A DNA stretch of 62,145 bases from CAYUVA01 sp964448115 [NCBI: uncultured bacterium] (GTDB lineage Bacteria; CAYUVA01): NCBI GenBank assembly GCA_964448115.1, contig CAYUVA010000023.1, forward strand, positions 1 through 62,145, read 5' to 3'. Within the stretch, counting starts at the first letter, position 1, and each line of letters begins with the position of its first letter. Below the pieces are notes generated by a model. The model made no database searches and had not been told where the DNA came from. It saw nothing but the letters and a program-made list of their open reading frames with translations. The position numbers were made by a program, and so were the translations under genes. This document shows positions 7,805 to 16,576 of the stretch, in pieces.

Positions 7805-10279
7805 TCACATCACATCCACGGGATCGATATCAAAGCGAGCATCGATAGCTTGCTTGTTTGCAAAAGCCCTGGCTCTGCCGAGCAGATTGTGCAGCGATGA
7901 GACCTGTTTGCTCTTGATGAACATCTGCCAGCGATACTTGCCGCGCAGCTTTGCTAATGGCGCCGGCGCCGGTCCGAGGATCTCCATATCAGCCGACTTG
8001 CCTGCATCCAAAAATCGTCTGATCTTGATGATATCACCGAAACATTCTCTAGGATCGGCATGTGATACTACTATGTTAGCCATCCTGGTAAAAGGTGGAT
8101 AGCCAAGTCTCTCCCTGAAGACTATCTCGTTGGCATAGAAAGCGTCGTAGTCGTGCTCCTTTGTATGCTGCAAGGCATAATGTGTGGGCGAGTATGTCTG
8201 AATGAGCACATTTCCAGCCATATCCCCGCGCCCGGCTCGTCCGGCGACCTGGGTCAGTGTCTGGAATGCCCTCTCGGCAGCCCGGAAGTCAGGCAGGTTA
8301 AGCAAATCGTCTGCATTGAGCACGCAGACAAGCGTTACGCCAGGCAGATCATGCCCCTTGGTAATCATCTGGGTGCCGACCAGGATATCGATCGCCCTGG
8401 TCTCCATCTCCTTTATGATAACATCGTGGCTTCTTTTCCTGGTTACCGCATCGGAGTCCATACGCACTATCCTGGCACCCTTGAAAAGCTCTTTCAGTTC
8501 CTGTTCGATGCGCTGGGTGCCGAAGCCTCTATAATCCAATGGATTGCCGCATTCGGGACAAAGCTCCACCATCTTGCTCTTGTAACCGCAATAATGGCAG
8601 CGCAATGCCTGCATCTTTTGATGATACTTCAGGGCAACCGAGCAATCCGGGCAACGTAGCACATTGCCGCAGTGCTGGCATATCGCCGAGGTATGAAAGG
8701 CGCGCTTATTTTTGAAGATCAAAGTCTGGTTGCCCTTGATAAGGTTTTTGGTAATCTGTTCGATCATGAGCATGGAGAACTCGCCGACTATATTCCCTCG
8801 CCTGTAGTGCTTGCGCATGTCTATGATATGCACCTTGGGCATTGGGCGGTCATCTATGCGCTTGGGGATACGATGCAGGCGATACTTTCCGATCTGAGTG
8901 TTATAGAAGCTCTCCACCGATGGGGTGGCGCTGCCTAGTATCACGGGACACGAGGCGAGCTTACCGCGATAGACAGCTACATCTCTGCCATGGTACATGG
9001 GAACCTCATCCTGTTTATAGGAGCTGTCATGTTCCTCGTCGCATACGATAAGCCCCAGGTTCTCAAAAGGAGCAAAGATAGCGGATCGTGCGCCGATAGC
9101 TATATTCAGCTCTGAGCGCTTTATCTTGCTGAACTGGTCGTACCTCTCGGCAGCGGAAACCTTTGAATGAAGAATAGCTATGGTATCCCCGTATCTGCCG
9201 CGAAATCTCTTGACCAACTGGGGAGTAAGGCTTATCTCTGGAACCAGAACGATTGCCTGCATATCATTCTGTAATACCTTATCAATGGCTTGCAGATATA
9301 CTTCGGTCTTACCGCTGCCGGTAACCCCATAGACCAGGTGAACCTGGAATCGTTTTGCTTCAATGTCATCAATTACTTGTTCAAGAATACTCCTTTGGCT
9401 TTCGGTGAGCTGCCGTGGCTTGGGATAATCGTCAACCGGCTCCTCCAGTGGCGAGCGATATACCCTCTCGCGCTCGATGACTATCAGTCCCTTTTCCTCA
9501 AGCGCCTTAGCTATGGTATAGACATCGCCGAACTCATCCTTGAGATCGGATAACAGGCAATCTCCCCCCTTGCGGGCTATGGATAGCAAAAATTCTCTTC
9601 TTTTTGGAGTAAGCTTGCCCTGTTCTTCCAGAACTTGATCGATCTCATCGATAAAGAAGTTCAATCGCACCGCCTTCTGGAACTTAGGCTGCACTAGCGG
9701 TTTCGAGATCTCCTTTTTAAGTGTGATCAATCCATCCTTTTCCAGTATCCGAAGTGCGGAAAATATGTCCTTGCCAGGGAAAGCGTTGGCTAATGATTCA
9801 ATATCGACCTGTTGATGGTCAAGGATATATCTAAGCACTGCGCGACGGGTGGTCGCTCTGGCAGGCACGAAAGCGAGAGCCATGTCCTTGTTGATATTGG
9901 TTGCGGGTACTACCTTGCTTATGCTGCCGACATTTATGCCCCCTGGAAGTGCTGCTTTCAAGGTCAGGCCAAGGGGGCTTATATAGTATCGTGATATCCA
10001 ACGAGCCAGCTCTATTATCTGCCCGGATAGGATAGGCTTTTCATCGAGTAACTGGAGCACCTCCTTGAGCTTGGGATACTCGGAGGACTCCTTGAGGCTG
10101 ATCACATACCCGGTTGTATATCGATTGCGCAAGGGAACCACGACCCGGTGTCCGATCTCGATATTCTCCCTAAGATCCAGAGGCACTAGGTAATCAAGCG
10201 GTTCGTCTAGACTTTCTTGCACCGCGACAACCGCTACCTTTTTAGATCCCGTGTCCATTGTACGATCATTAAACATCAT
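7805..10279 (-). CDS. priA: Primosomal replication restart helicase PriA
   Basis: The 824-residue superfamily 2 helicase reloads the replisome at stalled forks. Seen in order: N-terminal DNA-binding domain with Y-L-V-P and G-x-x-V-x-V-P-L-R-N-R near residues 30-55, Walker A G-V-T-G-S-G-K-T-E-V-Y, the D-E-E-H box, then the zinc-binding Cys clusters C-Q-H-C-G, C-P-D-C-S, C-H-Y-C-G and C-P-E-C-G that are diagnostic for PriA, followed by helicase motifs V and VI (G-T-Q-M-I-T-K-G-H-D, Q-V-A-G-R-A-G-R-G). Length is normal. An alternative Met start lies seven codons inside. recJ lies 105 bp upstream on the same strand. Confidence 0.97.
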   Translation of the reverse strand: MMFNDRTMDTGSKKVAVVAVQESLDEPLDYLVPLDLRENIEIGHRVVVPLRNRYTTGYVISLKESSEYPKLKEVLQLLDEKPILSGQIIELARWISRYYISPLGLTLKAALPGGINVGSISKVVPATNINKDMALAFVPARATTRRAVLRYILDHQQVDIESLANAFPGKDIFSALRILEKDGLITLKKEISKPLVQPKFQKAVRLNFFIDEIDQVLEEQGKLTPKRREFLLSIARKGGDCLLSDLKDEFGDVYTIAKALEEKGLIVIERERVYRSPLEEPVDDYPKPRQLTESQRSILEQVIDDIEAKRFQVHLVYGVTGSGKTEVYLQAIDKVLQNDMQAIVLVPEISLTPQLVKRFRGRYGDTIAILHSKVSAAERYDQFSKIKRSELNIAIGARSAIFAPFENLGLIVCDEEHDSSYKQDEVPMYHGRDVAVYRGKLASCPVILGSATPSVESFYNTQIGKYRLHRIPKRIDDRPMPKVHIIDMRKHYRRGNIVGEFSMLMIEQITKNLIKGNQTLIFKNKRAFHTSAICQHCGNVLRCPDCSVALKYHQKMQALRCHYCGYKSKMVELCPECGNPLDYRGFGTQRIEQELKELFKGARIVRMDSDAVTRKRSHDVIIKEMETRAIDILVGTQMITKGHDLPGVTLVCVLNADDLLNLPDFRAAERAFQTLTQVAGRAGRGDMAGNVLIQTYSPTHYALQHTKEHDYDAFYANEIVFRERLGYPPFTRMANIVVSHADPRECFGDIIKIRRFLDAGKSADMEILGPAPAPLAKLRGKYRWQMFIKSKQVSSLHNLLGRARAFANKQAIDARFDIDPVDVM

Positions 10280-10384
10280 TTGCGGCTAGCGCCATGCTCA
10301 TTGGCAAGGAAAATTCACCTCTCCCCAGCCATTTCTCGAAGGGAGTAAGCGATCCTGTTCCCTATTCACTGAAAGAGGACTTTA

Positions 10385-12103
10385 TTAACACCGCGCAATG
10401 TCCTTAATAATAAATTGAATCCTCTCAATACCCCTGAAAGTATTGAATTCCGGTGAGTAAGCCATGGAAAACTTCTCTCCCGGCTTGGGGAGCTTGCTCC
10501 TGATATCCCCCACCGACCACCAAAGGGCATCGAAGCTGGCGCCGGAGTTATGAGGACGCACATTCAGCTTGATATGTTTATCCTTGAGCAAACTGGGCGC
10601 AACGGTCAGTACAAGATTCCGAGAATAAAATACTGGCTGTGGATTTCCGGCTCCAAACGGTTCACACTGGTTTATCTCCAGTAACAACCTTTTTTTAAGT
10701 TTGTTAGCATCGATCTGTGCATCGATATCCAAGTAAGGTATGCGCAAGTCAGAGGTGAAGAGATGTTTGTTAAGCTGATTCAGCCTGATCCTCAACTCCT
10801 CGATTTTGTCTTTGTGAATGCTAAAGCCGATCGCTCCCTCGTGTCCACCCCACCCCTCGAAGAGATCAGCCAAAGGAGCGATAGCCTTCACCAGGTTGAA
10901 CCCAGCAATGCTTCTTCCCGAGGCGCGCCCCTGATCGCCTTCCAGCGCGATGAGGATTGTTGGTTTGTTGAGCTGTTCCTTGACCTTGGAGGCAACGATG
11001 CCGATGACTCCCTGATGCCAGCCCTCCCTTGCAAGTACGAGTATATTATCTTGGCACATCGGGTGTCTTTGAGCCATTTCCATTGCCTCTTTGAATATCT
11101 TCTCCTGTATGCGTTGTCGGCGACTGTTCTCTCGATTCAAGGTTATGGCAAGCTGCATTACCTTTTGTGGGTCTTCCTCCAACAGCAATTGTAGGCTCTT
11201 ATTTGCATGTTCCAGCCTTCCCATGACATTTAGTCGGGGGGCGATGATAAAGCCGACATCAGTAGCGGTAATTGGTCGGTCGTTTATGCCAGCCAGGCTG
11301 CACAACGCCTTTAGTCCCGGATTGAAGATATTGGATAATGCCCTTAGTCCGAAAAATGAGATGATTCGATTCTCACCGATAAGTAGGGAGACATCAGCGA
11401 TGGCACCTATGCAAGACAGACTCAGCGCCGAATGCATTGCTAGCGGGGGATTTATCCTTTTTTTCAATGCTTGGTATATCTTGAAGGCGACCACGCTGCC
11501 AGAGATATTTTTATCCGTATATGGGCAGTCTATGCGGTTCGGATTTACCACTGCAAGCGCTTGTGGAAGTTCATCCCCTCGCGGCTGGTGGTGATCGGTT
11601 ATTATCAAGTCCATGCCAAGTTCACTTGCTAGCGTAGCCTCCTCGAAGTCCGTAATGCCGCAATCGACGGAGATGATCAGGCTGCACCCTAACCTATGGG
11701 CATATTCAATTCCTCGTCTGCTCAAGCCAAAGCCATCCTGGAAACGGCAAGGGAGGTAGCAATGGACATCAACCCCTAGAGGCTTAAATAATTTATACAA
11801 AAGCGCAGTGCCAGTGATGCCATCCACATCGTAATCACCATGTATAAGGATGCGCTCTTTTTGTTTTATTGCCCGCAGGATGCGTTCTATTGCAGGCTCC
11901 ATATCCTTCATGCTGTAAGGATCGGGGAGAGTCGAGAGGTTGGGGTACAAGAATTCAAGCGCTGCCTCTTTTGTATGATAGCCTCTTTTCAAAAGTAGTT
12001 CCGTGAGGGTTACCGAGACATCGAGTTGTTTGGCTAGATCTAAAAGGTTCCTTCCTTGCTTCTCTGGTAAGTTCCATCTATAAAAAATACCCTTGACCTT
12101 CAT
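10385..12103 (-). CDS. recJ: Single-stranded-DNA-specific exonuclease RecJ
   Basis: The 572-residue DHH-family 5'-3' exonuclease acts in recombination and mismatch/base repair. Motifs visible are H-G-D-Y-D-V-D-G-I-T-G-T (about 95), V-D-C-G-I-T, I-I-T-D-H-H-Q-P, N-V-M-G-R-L and the DHHA1 G-G-H-E-G-A-I-G-F-S region, all metal-binding residues conserved. Length matches RecJ. It begins only 2 nt after the stop of the upstream glycosyltransferase gene, so the two are co-transcribed although functionally unrelated; priA follows downstream. Confidence 0.96.
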   Translation of the reverse strand: MKVKGIFYRWNLPEKQGRNLLDLAKQLDVSVTLTELLLKRGYHTKEAALEFLYPNLSTLPDPYSMKDMEPAIERILRAIKQKERILIHGDYDVDGITGTALLYKLFKPLGVDVHCYLPCRFQDGFGLSRRGIEYAHRLGCSLIISVDCGITDFEEATLASELGMDLIITDHHQPRGDELPQALAVVNPNRIDCPYTDKNISGSVVAFKIYQALKKRINPPLAMHSALSLSCIGAIADVSLLIGENRIISFFGLRALSNIFNPGLKALCSLAGINDRPITATDVGFIIAPRLNVMGRLEHANKSLQLLLEEDPQKVMQLAITLNRENSRRQRIQEKIFKEAMEMAQRHPMCQDNILVLAREGWHQGVIGIVASKVKEQLNKPTILIALEGDQGRASGRSIAGFNLVKAIAPLADLFEGWGGHEGAIGFSIHKDKIEELRIRLNQLNKHLFTSDLRIPYLDIDAQIDANKLKKRLLLEINQCEPFGAGNPQPVFYSRNLVLTVAPSLLKDKHIKLNVRPHNSGASFDALWWSVGDIRSKLPKPGEKFSMAYSPEFNTFRGIERIQFIIKDIARC

Positions 12104-12105
12104 GA

Positions 12106-13260
12106 TTATATTATCCCCTTTTCCTGGATTATGCGATAATAAAATTCGATTATGGGTTCAGTTCTATTCTGCTCGCTGAAATGTTCCTTAATTCTTTGAT
12201 GGGCAGCCTTGCCCAGACTCTTTCGCAACCCATTATCATTGATCAAGGCAACTATATGCTCAGCTAGTTGTTGATGGCTCTGGTAGTCAGCGATCAAACC
12301 GCTCTTATTGTGCTCTATTATCTCTGGTATTGCACCTAGATTGCATCCAACGGTCGGCTTCCCACAAGCCATCATCTGGAGCAATGCCCTGCATGTCCCA
12401 TCAGAGCCTTCGGCAATGTAAATCCCGATATCCAGTGCTGCAATGAGGAAAGGGTAGTCGTCCCTGAAGCCGGTAATCGCTGTCTTATTCTCAATCCCTT
12501 TCTTCTCTAGGAGTCGGCGTAGCTTCTTCTCCAGTGGACCTCGCCCTATGAGCAGAAGACGAGCATTTGGAGCACGGTTGGATACAAGCTGGAACGCCTC
12601 AAGCAATACAAGATGCTGTCGTTTCTTGACCAGCCTGGCTGGATATCCGATCAATATATCCTCTCCATCTCGCAAGAACTCACTGCGTATGTCATCGGCA
12701 CTCATCCCAGGATTGTATTCTTGCAGCTTTACAGCTCCTGGCACGGTGATAATGCGATCATTCGCCATGCTGAGCCTTTTTAAGTCAAGCTGCCTGGTGG
12801 TTTCAGCCACCTCGATTATGCCGTCGGTAAGCTGGGCATTTATCCTTTTGCTTATGGGATCGATGCGCAGCGGCTTGGAGCGATGATTGCTCCTTATCAG
12901 GATACACGGCAGGTTGTTTCTTGTTAGTGCCAAAGCGGCGATCGTGTGATCGGTGCTGCTATGGCAGTGCACTACATCGATATTCCACCTTCTTAGGTTT
13001 GCTTGCAATCTTGAGATATCATACAGCGGGTCTATGAGTGCCAGCTTTCTGTTAAGGCGCAGTGATGTATCGGGCATCAATCCCCGTTTCTTTGCCATGA
13101 CCTCGAGCGAGAGCGGCTTGCTTTGATCAGCCTGGCAGCCAAAGTACACCGTATGCCCAAGTTCCCTTTGTTTCAGGCAGACATCGAGCACCGGCTCGGC
13201 GACCCCGGTATATTTATTGCTAGCTACTATGTGGTAGATATTGAGTATCCTTCGGCGCAT
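12106..13260 (-). CDS. GT4-type glycosyltransferase
   Basis: The product of about 384 residues has a GT-B fold typical of family 4: an N-terminal H-I-V-A-S-N-K-Y-T-G-V-A segment, H-C-H-S-S-T-D-H, the mid-domain V-P-G-A-V and G-Y-P-A-R-L-V-K-K-R-Q-H, and a C-terminal E-G-S-D-G-T-C-R-A-L-L-Q-M-M-A-C-G. In most relatives the Q is the second Glu of the donor-binding motif, so that position deviates. The likely substrate is an envelope glycan or LPS core. I choose the ATG at 13260; a TTG start at 13281 would add seven residues but has no better ribosome site. No signal peptide is present. Confidence 0.85.
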   Translation of the reverse strand: MRRRILNIYHIVASNKYTGVAEPVLDVCLKQRELGHTVYFGCQADQSKPLSLEVMAKKRGLMPDTSLRLNRKLALIDPLYDISRLQANLRRWNIDVVHCHSSTDHTIAALALTRNNLPCILIRSNHRSKPLRIDPISKRINAQLTDGIIEVAETTRQLDLKRLSMANDRIITVPGAVKLQEYNPGMSADDIRSEFLRDGEDILIGYPARLVKKRQHLVLLEAFQLVSNRAPNARLLLIGRGPLEKKLRRLLEKKGIENKTAITGFRDDYPFLIAALDIGIYIAEGSDGTCRALLQMMACGKPTVGCNLGAIPEIIEHNKSGLIADYQSHQQLAEHIVALINDNGLRKSLGKAAHQRIKEHFSEQNRTEPIIEFYYRIIQEKGII

Positions 13261-13301
13261 TTTCCTAAGAAAGTATAGCAAACTAGACTCTTTTTAACTA
13301 A

Positions 13302-13330
13302 TTGACAGCTTTGATTGTATTTCTTAAGAT
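13302..13330 (+). promoter_or_regulatory. Promoter for TPR lipoprotein gene
   Basis: TTGACA (13302-13307), a 17-nt spacer and TAAGAT (13325-13330) lie about 40 bp upstream of the ATG at 13373, in the divergent gap with the GT4 gene. Confidence 0.65.
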
Positions 13331-13372
13331 CCAACATCGAAATGGATAGTTAACTAGAAAAACGGGGAAGTC

Positions 13373-14473
13373 ATGAGAACACTTAGGTCGATGATAAGCA
13401 TAGCTTTGATCCTCATTGCAGCCATTGTCCTGGTCGATTGCAAGGGAAAAGGCAAGGACGAGGCTGGTGAAAGAAGCATCGAGGATGCCTATACGTTATA
13501 TACCTGGGGACTGGAGCTGATTGATCGGGATAAGCCGGATGAGGCTTTTGAGAAATTCCAACGAGCTATCGAGTTAGATCCGACAAACTCGGAGGTTTAC
13601 CACCAGCTTGGCAACTACTACTATCGTTATAAGCGCGATTTCAACAAGGCTATCGAGAATTATAAAAAGGCTGTCGAGTATAACGAGGAGTACTGGCAAT
13701 CCTGGAATAACCTGGGCAGCATCTATTACAAGATGGGAGAGGCTGAAAAGGCGATCCAGGCATGGGAACGAGCCATCGAGGTGAATCCCAACTCCTATTT
13801 TGCAATGGAGAACCTCGGCTTAGCTTACACTCATAAGGGCGATTTCGACACTGCGCTACGATATTACAGGGAGTGTATCAACATAGATCCCAATATCAAG
13901 TCGGTCTATTACCATCTGGCTCAGATGTACGCCAAGGCAGGCGACTTTCCTATGGCAAAACAGGCGGCAAACGAGATACTTAAAAATAATCCTTACGACC
14001 CCTTTGCCAAGAACATTATGGGCGATATTTACTTCGCTGAAGGTAAGTATGACAAGGCGCTAAAGGAATACCGGGATGTCATCAAGATCAGACCGAATAA
14101 TGCTCGACCATATATAACCGCTGCTTTTTTGATCTCGGAGACAGGTGGGGATCTCAAGGAAGCGGAGAAGATGCTGCTAAAAGCTAAGGGAATGACGCCT
14201 TCGCTCGACTACCTGGTCGATAACAAGCTCGGATGGGTTTACTACAAGATGGGCAAGTATGAGCAGGCACTGGAATTGTTCGATATAAGCCTGCAAAAGA
14301 CGCCCCAGGGTGATATCCTGACCCAAAGCGAAATCTATTATCACAAGGGGATGGCTCTTTTGAAATTGAGTAAGATTCCAGAAGCGAAAGAGTCATTCAA
14401 CCTGGCAATAGAGAAACTGCCCCAGGGAGAATTTGCTCAGGAGGCAAGGCAAGAGCTTGGAAAACTTAACTAA
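13373..14473 (+). CDS. TPR-repeat lipoprotein
   Basis: The 366-residue protein has a signal sequence ending in the lipobox L-V-D-C (Cys about residue 24), so it is expected to be lipid-anchored in the envelope. The rest is built of about eight tetratricopeptide repeats, each with the W/Y...G...A...F..A...P pattern (for example A-F-E-K-F-Q-R-A-I-E-L-D-P-T-N, A-I-E-N-Y-K-K-A-V, A-I-Q-A-W-E-R-A-I-E-V-N-P-N). TPR lipoproteins act as scaffolds for envelope or secretion complexes. It precedes a GT2 glycosyltransferase by 41 nt in the same direction, which hints at a role in envelope glycan assembly, but no specific partner can be named. Confidence 0.88.
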   Translation: MRTLRSMISIALILIAAIVLVDCKGKGKDEAGERSIEDAYTLYTWGLELIDRDKPDEAFEKFQRAIELDPTNSEVYHQLGNYYYRYKRDFNKAIENYKKAVEYNEEYWQSWNNLGSIYYKMGEAEKAIQAWERAIEVNPNSYFAMENLGLAYTHKGDFDTALRYYRECINIDPNIKSVYYHLAQMYAKAGDFPMAKQAANEILKNNPYDPFAKNIMGDIYFAEGKYDKALKEYRDVIKIRPNNARPYITAAFLISETGGDLKEAEKMLLKAKGMTPSLDYLVDNKLGWVYYKMGKYEQALELFDISLQKTPQGDILTQSEIYYHKGMALLKLSKIPEAKESFNLAIEKLPQGEFAQEARQELGKLN

Positions 14474-14514
14474 TTTAGGTTTGAAACATATTGTAAAATT
14501 ATTGGAAAAATCAC

Positions 14515-15465
14515 TTGGATATAGATAAACCTAAAATAGATGTCAAGCTCGACCTTTCCATAATCATACCAGTCTTCAACGAGGCGTCCACGCTCGAGGA
14601 GTTGCATAGAAGGCTAGTAACAGTCCTTGACCAATTGGACAAAACTTATGAGATCATCTTTATCGATGATGGCAGCACCGATGACAGCCTCCAGGTGCTA
14701 AAAGCCCTTCAGCAGGCTGATAAACGCCTCAGGATCATCAGCTTCATGCGCAACTTCGGTCAGCATCCTGCCATAATCGCCGGCTTTACCCACTGTCGCT
14801 CAGAGGTGGCGATAAGTATGGACGCAGACCTGCAGAATCCACCCGAGGAGATACCGAAGATACTGGCAAAGATCGACCAGGGCTACGAGCATGTCGGTGG
14901 CTGGCGGCAGGGCAGGAGCGACAGTTTTTTTCGGCGACTTACCAGCAAACTGGCAAACCGGATGATCGCGCGCTTTACCGGCGTTGAGCTAAACGACTAT
15001 GGCTGCGCGCTGAGAGCATATACTCGCAATGTGATAGAGAGCTTGGTGGGGCTAAAGGAGCGCACGATACACATCTCGGCCATGGCTTGCTGGATGGGAT
15101 TTAACTCCACAGAAGTGCCCATTGAACATGAGGTCAGAAAGGTTGGAAAAAGCAGCTATAACCTGCGCAAGCTGCTCAGGATGGTTTTCGACCTTGTAAC
15201 CGGTTATTCCAGCTTTCCGATGGAGCTGATGAGCTTCATCGGATTCATTTTCGCCTTTCTCGGTTTCTTGCTCGGCGGATATCTGCTTATGCTAAGACTA
15301 ATATATGGCGTTGTTTCTGGATTTCGTACAGTAGTAGCTCTCGGATTCATATTCATGGGCATACAGTTGTTATCCCTTGGTATCATCGGTCAGTACCTAG
15401 TGCGCAACTATAACCAGACGCAGGATCGCCCCTTGTATATAATAAGAGAGATAATCGACGATTAG
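14515..15465 (+). CDS. GT2 polyprenyl-phosphate glycosyltransferase (DPM1/ArnC-like)
   Basis: The 316-residue enzyme has a family 2 GT-A domain at residues 14-235: I-I-I-P-V-F-N-E-A, I-F-I-D-D-G-S-T-D-D-S and the catalytic D-A-D in S-M-D-A-D-L-Q-N-P-P. Two C-terminal transmembrane helices (about 236-260 and 270-295) anchor it, as in ArnC/GtrB proteins that move sugars onto undecaprenyl phosphate. The frame has no ATG before residue 80; the only sensible start is TTG at 14515, with a weak GGAAA ahead. It ends 5 nt before the convergent MgtC-like gene. Confidence 0.92.
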   Translation: MDIDKPKIDVKLDLSIIIPVFNEASTLEELHRRLVTVLDQLDKTYEIIFIDDGSTDDSLQVLKALQQADKRLRIISFMRNFGQHPAIIAGFTHCRSEVAISMDADLQNPPEEIPKILAKIDQGYEHVGGWRQGRSDSFFRRLTSKLANRMIARFTGVELNDYGCALRAYTRNVIESLVGLKERTIHISAMACWMGFNSTEVPIEHEVRKVGKSSYNLRKLLRMVFDLVTGYSSFPMELMSFIGFIFAFLGFLLGGYLLMLRLIYGVVSGFRTVVALGFIFMGIQLLSLGIIGQYLVRNYNQTQDRPLYIIREIIDD

Positions 15466-15470
15466 ATCTG

Positions 15471-16208
15471 CTAGTCCAGATAGACCTCCAGGATTCCATC
15501 TATCGAGTTCAACCTCCTGACCATATTGACCTGGTCTGTCTTGTGGGGGATGACAATGGTCATCTCGAACTCGATCCCTTTGGCTCTGCGATTCAAGGAG
15601 AAATTGGAGACCTTTACATTGCTCTTATCAAGCACCTCCATAATCTGGGTAAAGAGTCTGGGGGTCTCCTCGCCGGTTACAGTCAATATCCTGCGCACTG
15701 ATTTGCCACCTAGTAGCGTCTCCAGGGTCTCGAAAAAGGACAAGGACAATAGCAAGAAGAATGTGGTCATGATAGCTGCAATATAATATCCGCTTCCCAC
15801 GGCAAGCCCAATTCCGGCGGTTGCCCAAAGAGTTGCTGCGGTAGTCAATCCCTTTACCGATGCTCCCATGCGAAGTATGGCTCCTGCGCCCAGGAAACCG
15901 ATCCCGCTTACCACCTGAGCAGCAATTCTGCCAGGATCAGCATTGGGGCATTTGGCGAGATCGATTGCGACATGTATGGAGACGACCATTATCAGAGCTG
16001 AGCCAATGCAAAGCACTATATGGGTACGAAATCCAGCCGGCAGCGCCTTGCGTTCACGCTCCATGCCGATGAGACTCCCCAACACAAGCGCCAGGAAAAG
16101 GCGTTTCAGGATCACAATGTCGTGAGAGCCTAAAACCTGGCTAAGCCATTGTCCTATAGATTCCATGATTACTATTATTATATGTTTGAATCCTAACAGA
16201 AACGACAT
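15471..16208 (-). CDS. MgtC/SapB family membrane protein
   Basis: The 245-residue protein shows the MgtC signature G-S-L-I-G-M-E-R-E-R-K-A-L-P-A-G-F-R-T-H at about residues 44-63, then G-I-G-F-L-G-A-G-A-I-L-R and further hydrophobic helices (about five in all). The last 80 residues form an ACT-like cytoplasmic domain (I-L-T-V-T-G-E-E-T-P-R onward). MgtC proteins inhibit F-type ATPase or support growth in low magnesium in pathogens; in free-living bacteria the role is less certain. An internal Met at residue 15 could be the true start, since no clear ribosome site precedes either. Confidence 0.9.
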   Translation of the reverse strand: MSFLLGFKHIIIVIMESIGQWLSQVLGSHDIVILKRLFLALVLGSLIGMERERKALPAGFRTHIVLCIGSALIMVVSIHVAIDLAKCPNADPGRIAAQVVSGIGFLGAGAILRMGASVKGLTTAATLWATAGIGLAVGSGYYIAAIMTTFFLLLSLSFFETLETLLGGKSVRRILTVTGEETPRLFTQIMEVLDKSNVKVSNFSLNRRAKGIEFEMTIVIPHKTDQVNMVRRLNSIDGILEVYLD

Positions 16209-16576
16209 TTAGAGTAAATAAGTCCGCGGATTTTGTTATCTTTGTGCCTTTGTGATTTAATAATCATCGCATTTCGCACTCTTTCTTCTTTTTTGGGTCC
16301 TTGCCTCTTTGCGCCTTTGCGAGGGCAGGCTTTGCGTGATCCTCTTTTCCTCCTAAAGCCAAAGGTCCAAAGACTAGAGACTTTTCTAATTTGGTTGTGG
16401 CTATGTTGCCATAATTTTTAGTGTCCGTAAATCGCTTTCAGCAGCTCATCGAGATGTTAAGAGACCGAGGGATGAGTGATGCCGAACCTGGAGTCCCCGA
16501 AGTTGTGTTTGACGATGGGGGGAGGGTCGAAGGGTAGCTCGAAGGTGCTATCCTCTGTAATAATGTGGTTTGGGGC
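16209..16576. other. Intergenic region with dispersed repeat
   Basis: This 368-bp gap separates the MgtC-like gene from the 3' end of the second pentapeptide gene. It contains a composite copy of the dispersed TTTGTGCCTTTGTG repeat (16232-16340). I see no convincing gene; small open frames here lack ribosome sites. Confidence 0.55.
16232..16340 (-). repeat. Dispersed AACCACAAAGGCACAAAG repeat, composite copy 2
   Basis: The plus strand reads ATCTTTGTGCCTTTGTGATT at about 16239-16258 and, some 45 bp later, TTGCCTCTTTGCGCCTTTGC and a further CTTTGCGTGATCC. These are two or three degenerate units of the repeat seen at 215, 25771, 51259 and 60332. Confidence 0.6.

Noticed and set aside
7273-7848. 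191-codon plus-strand open frame
   Set aside because: It is antisense to the kinase domain of the pentapeptide kinase gene and crosses its promoter.
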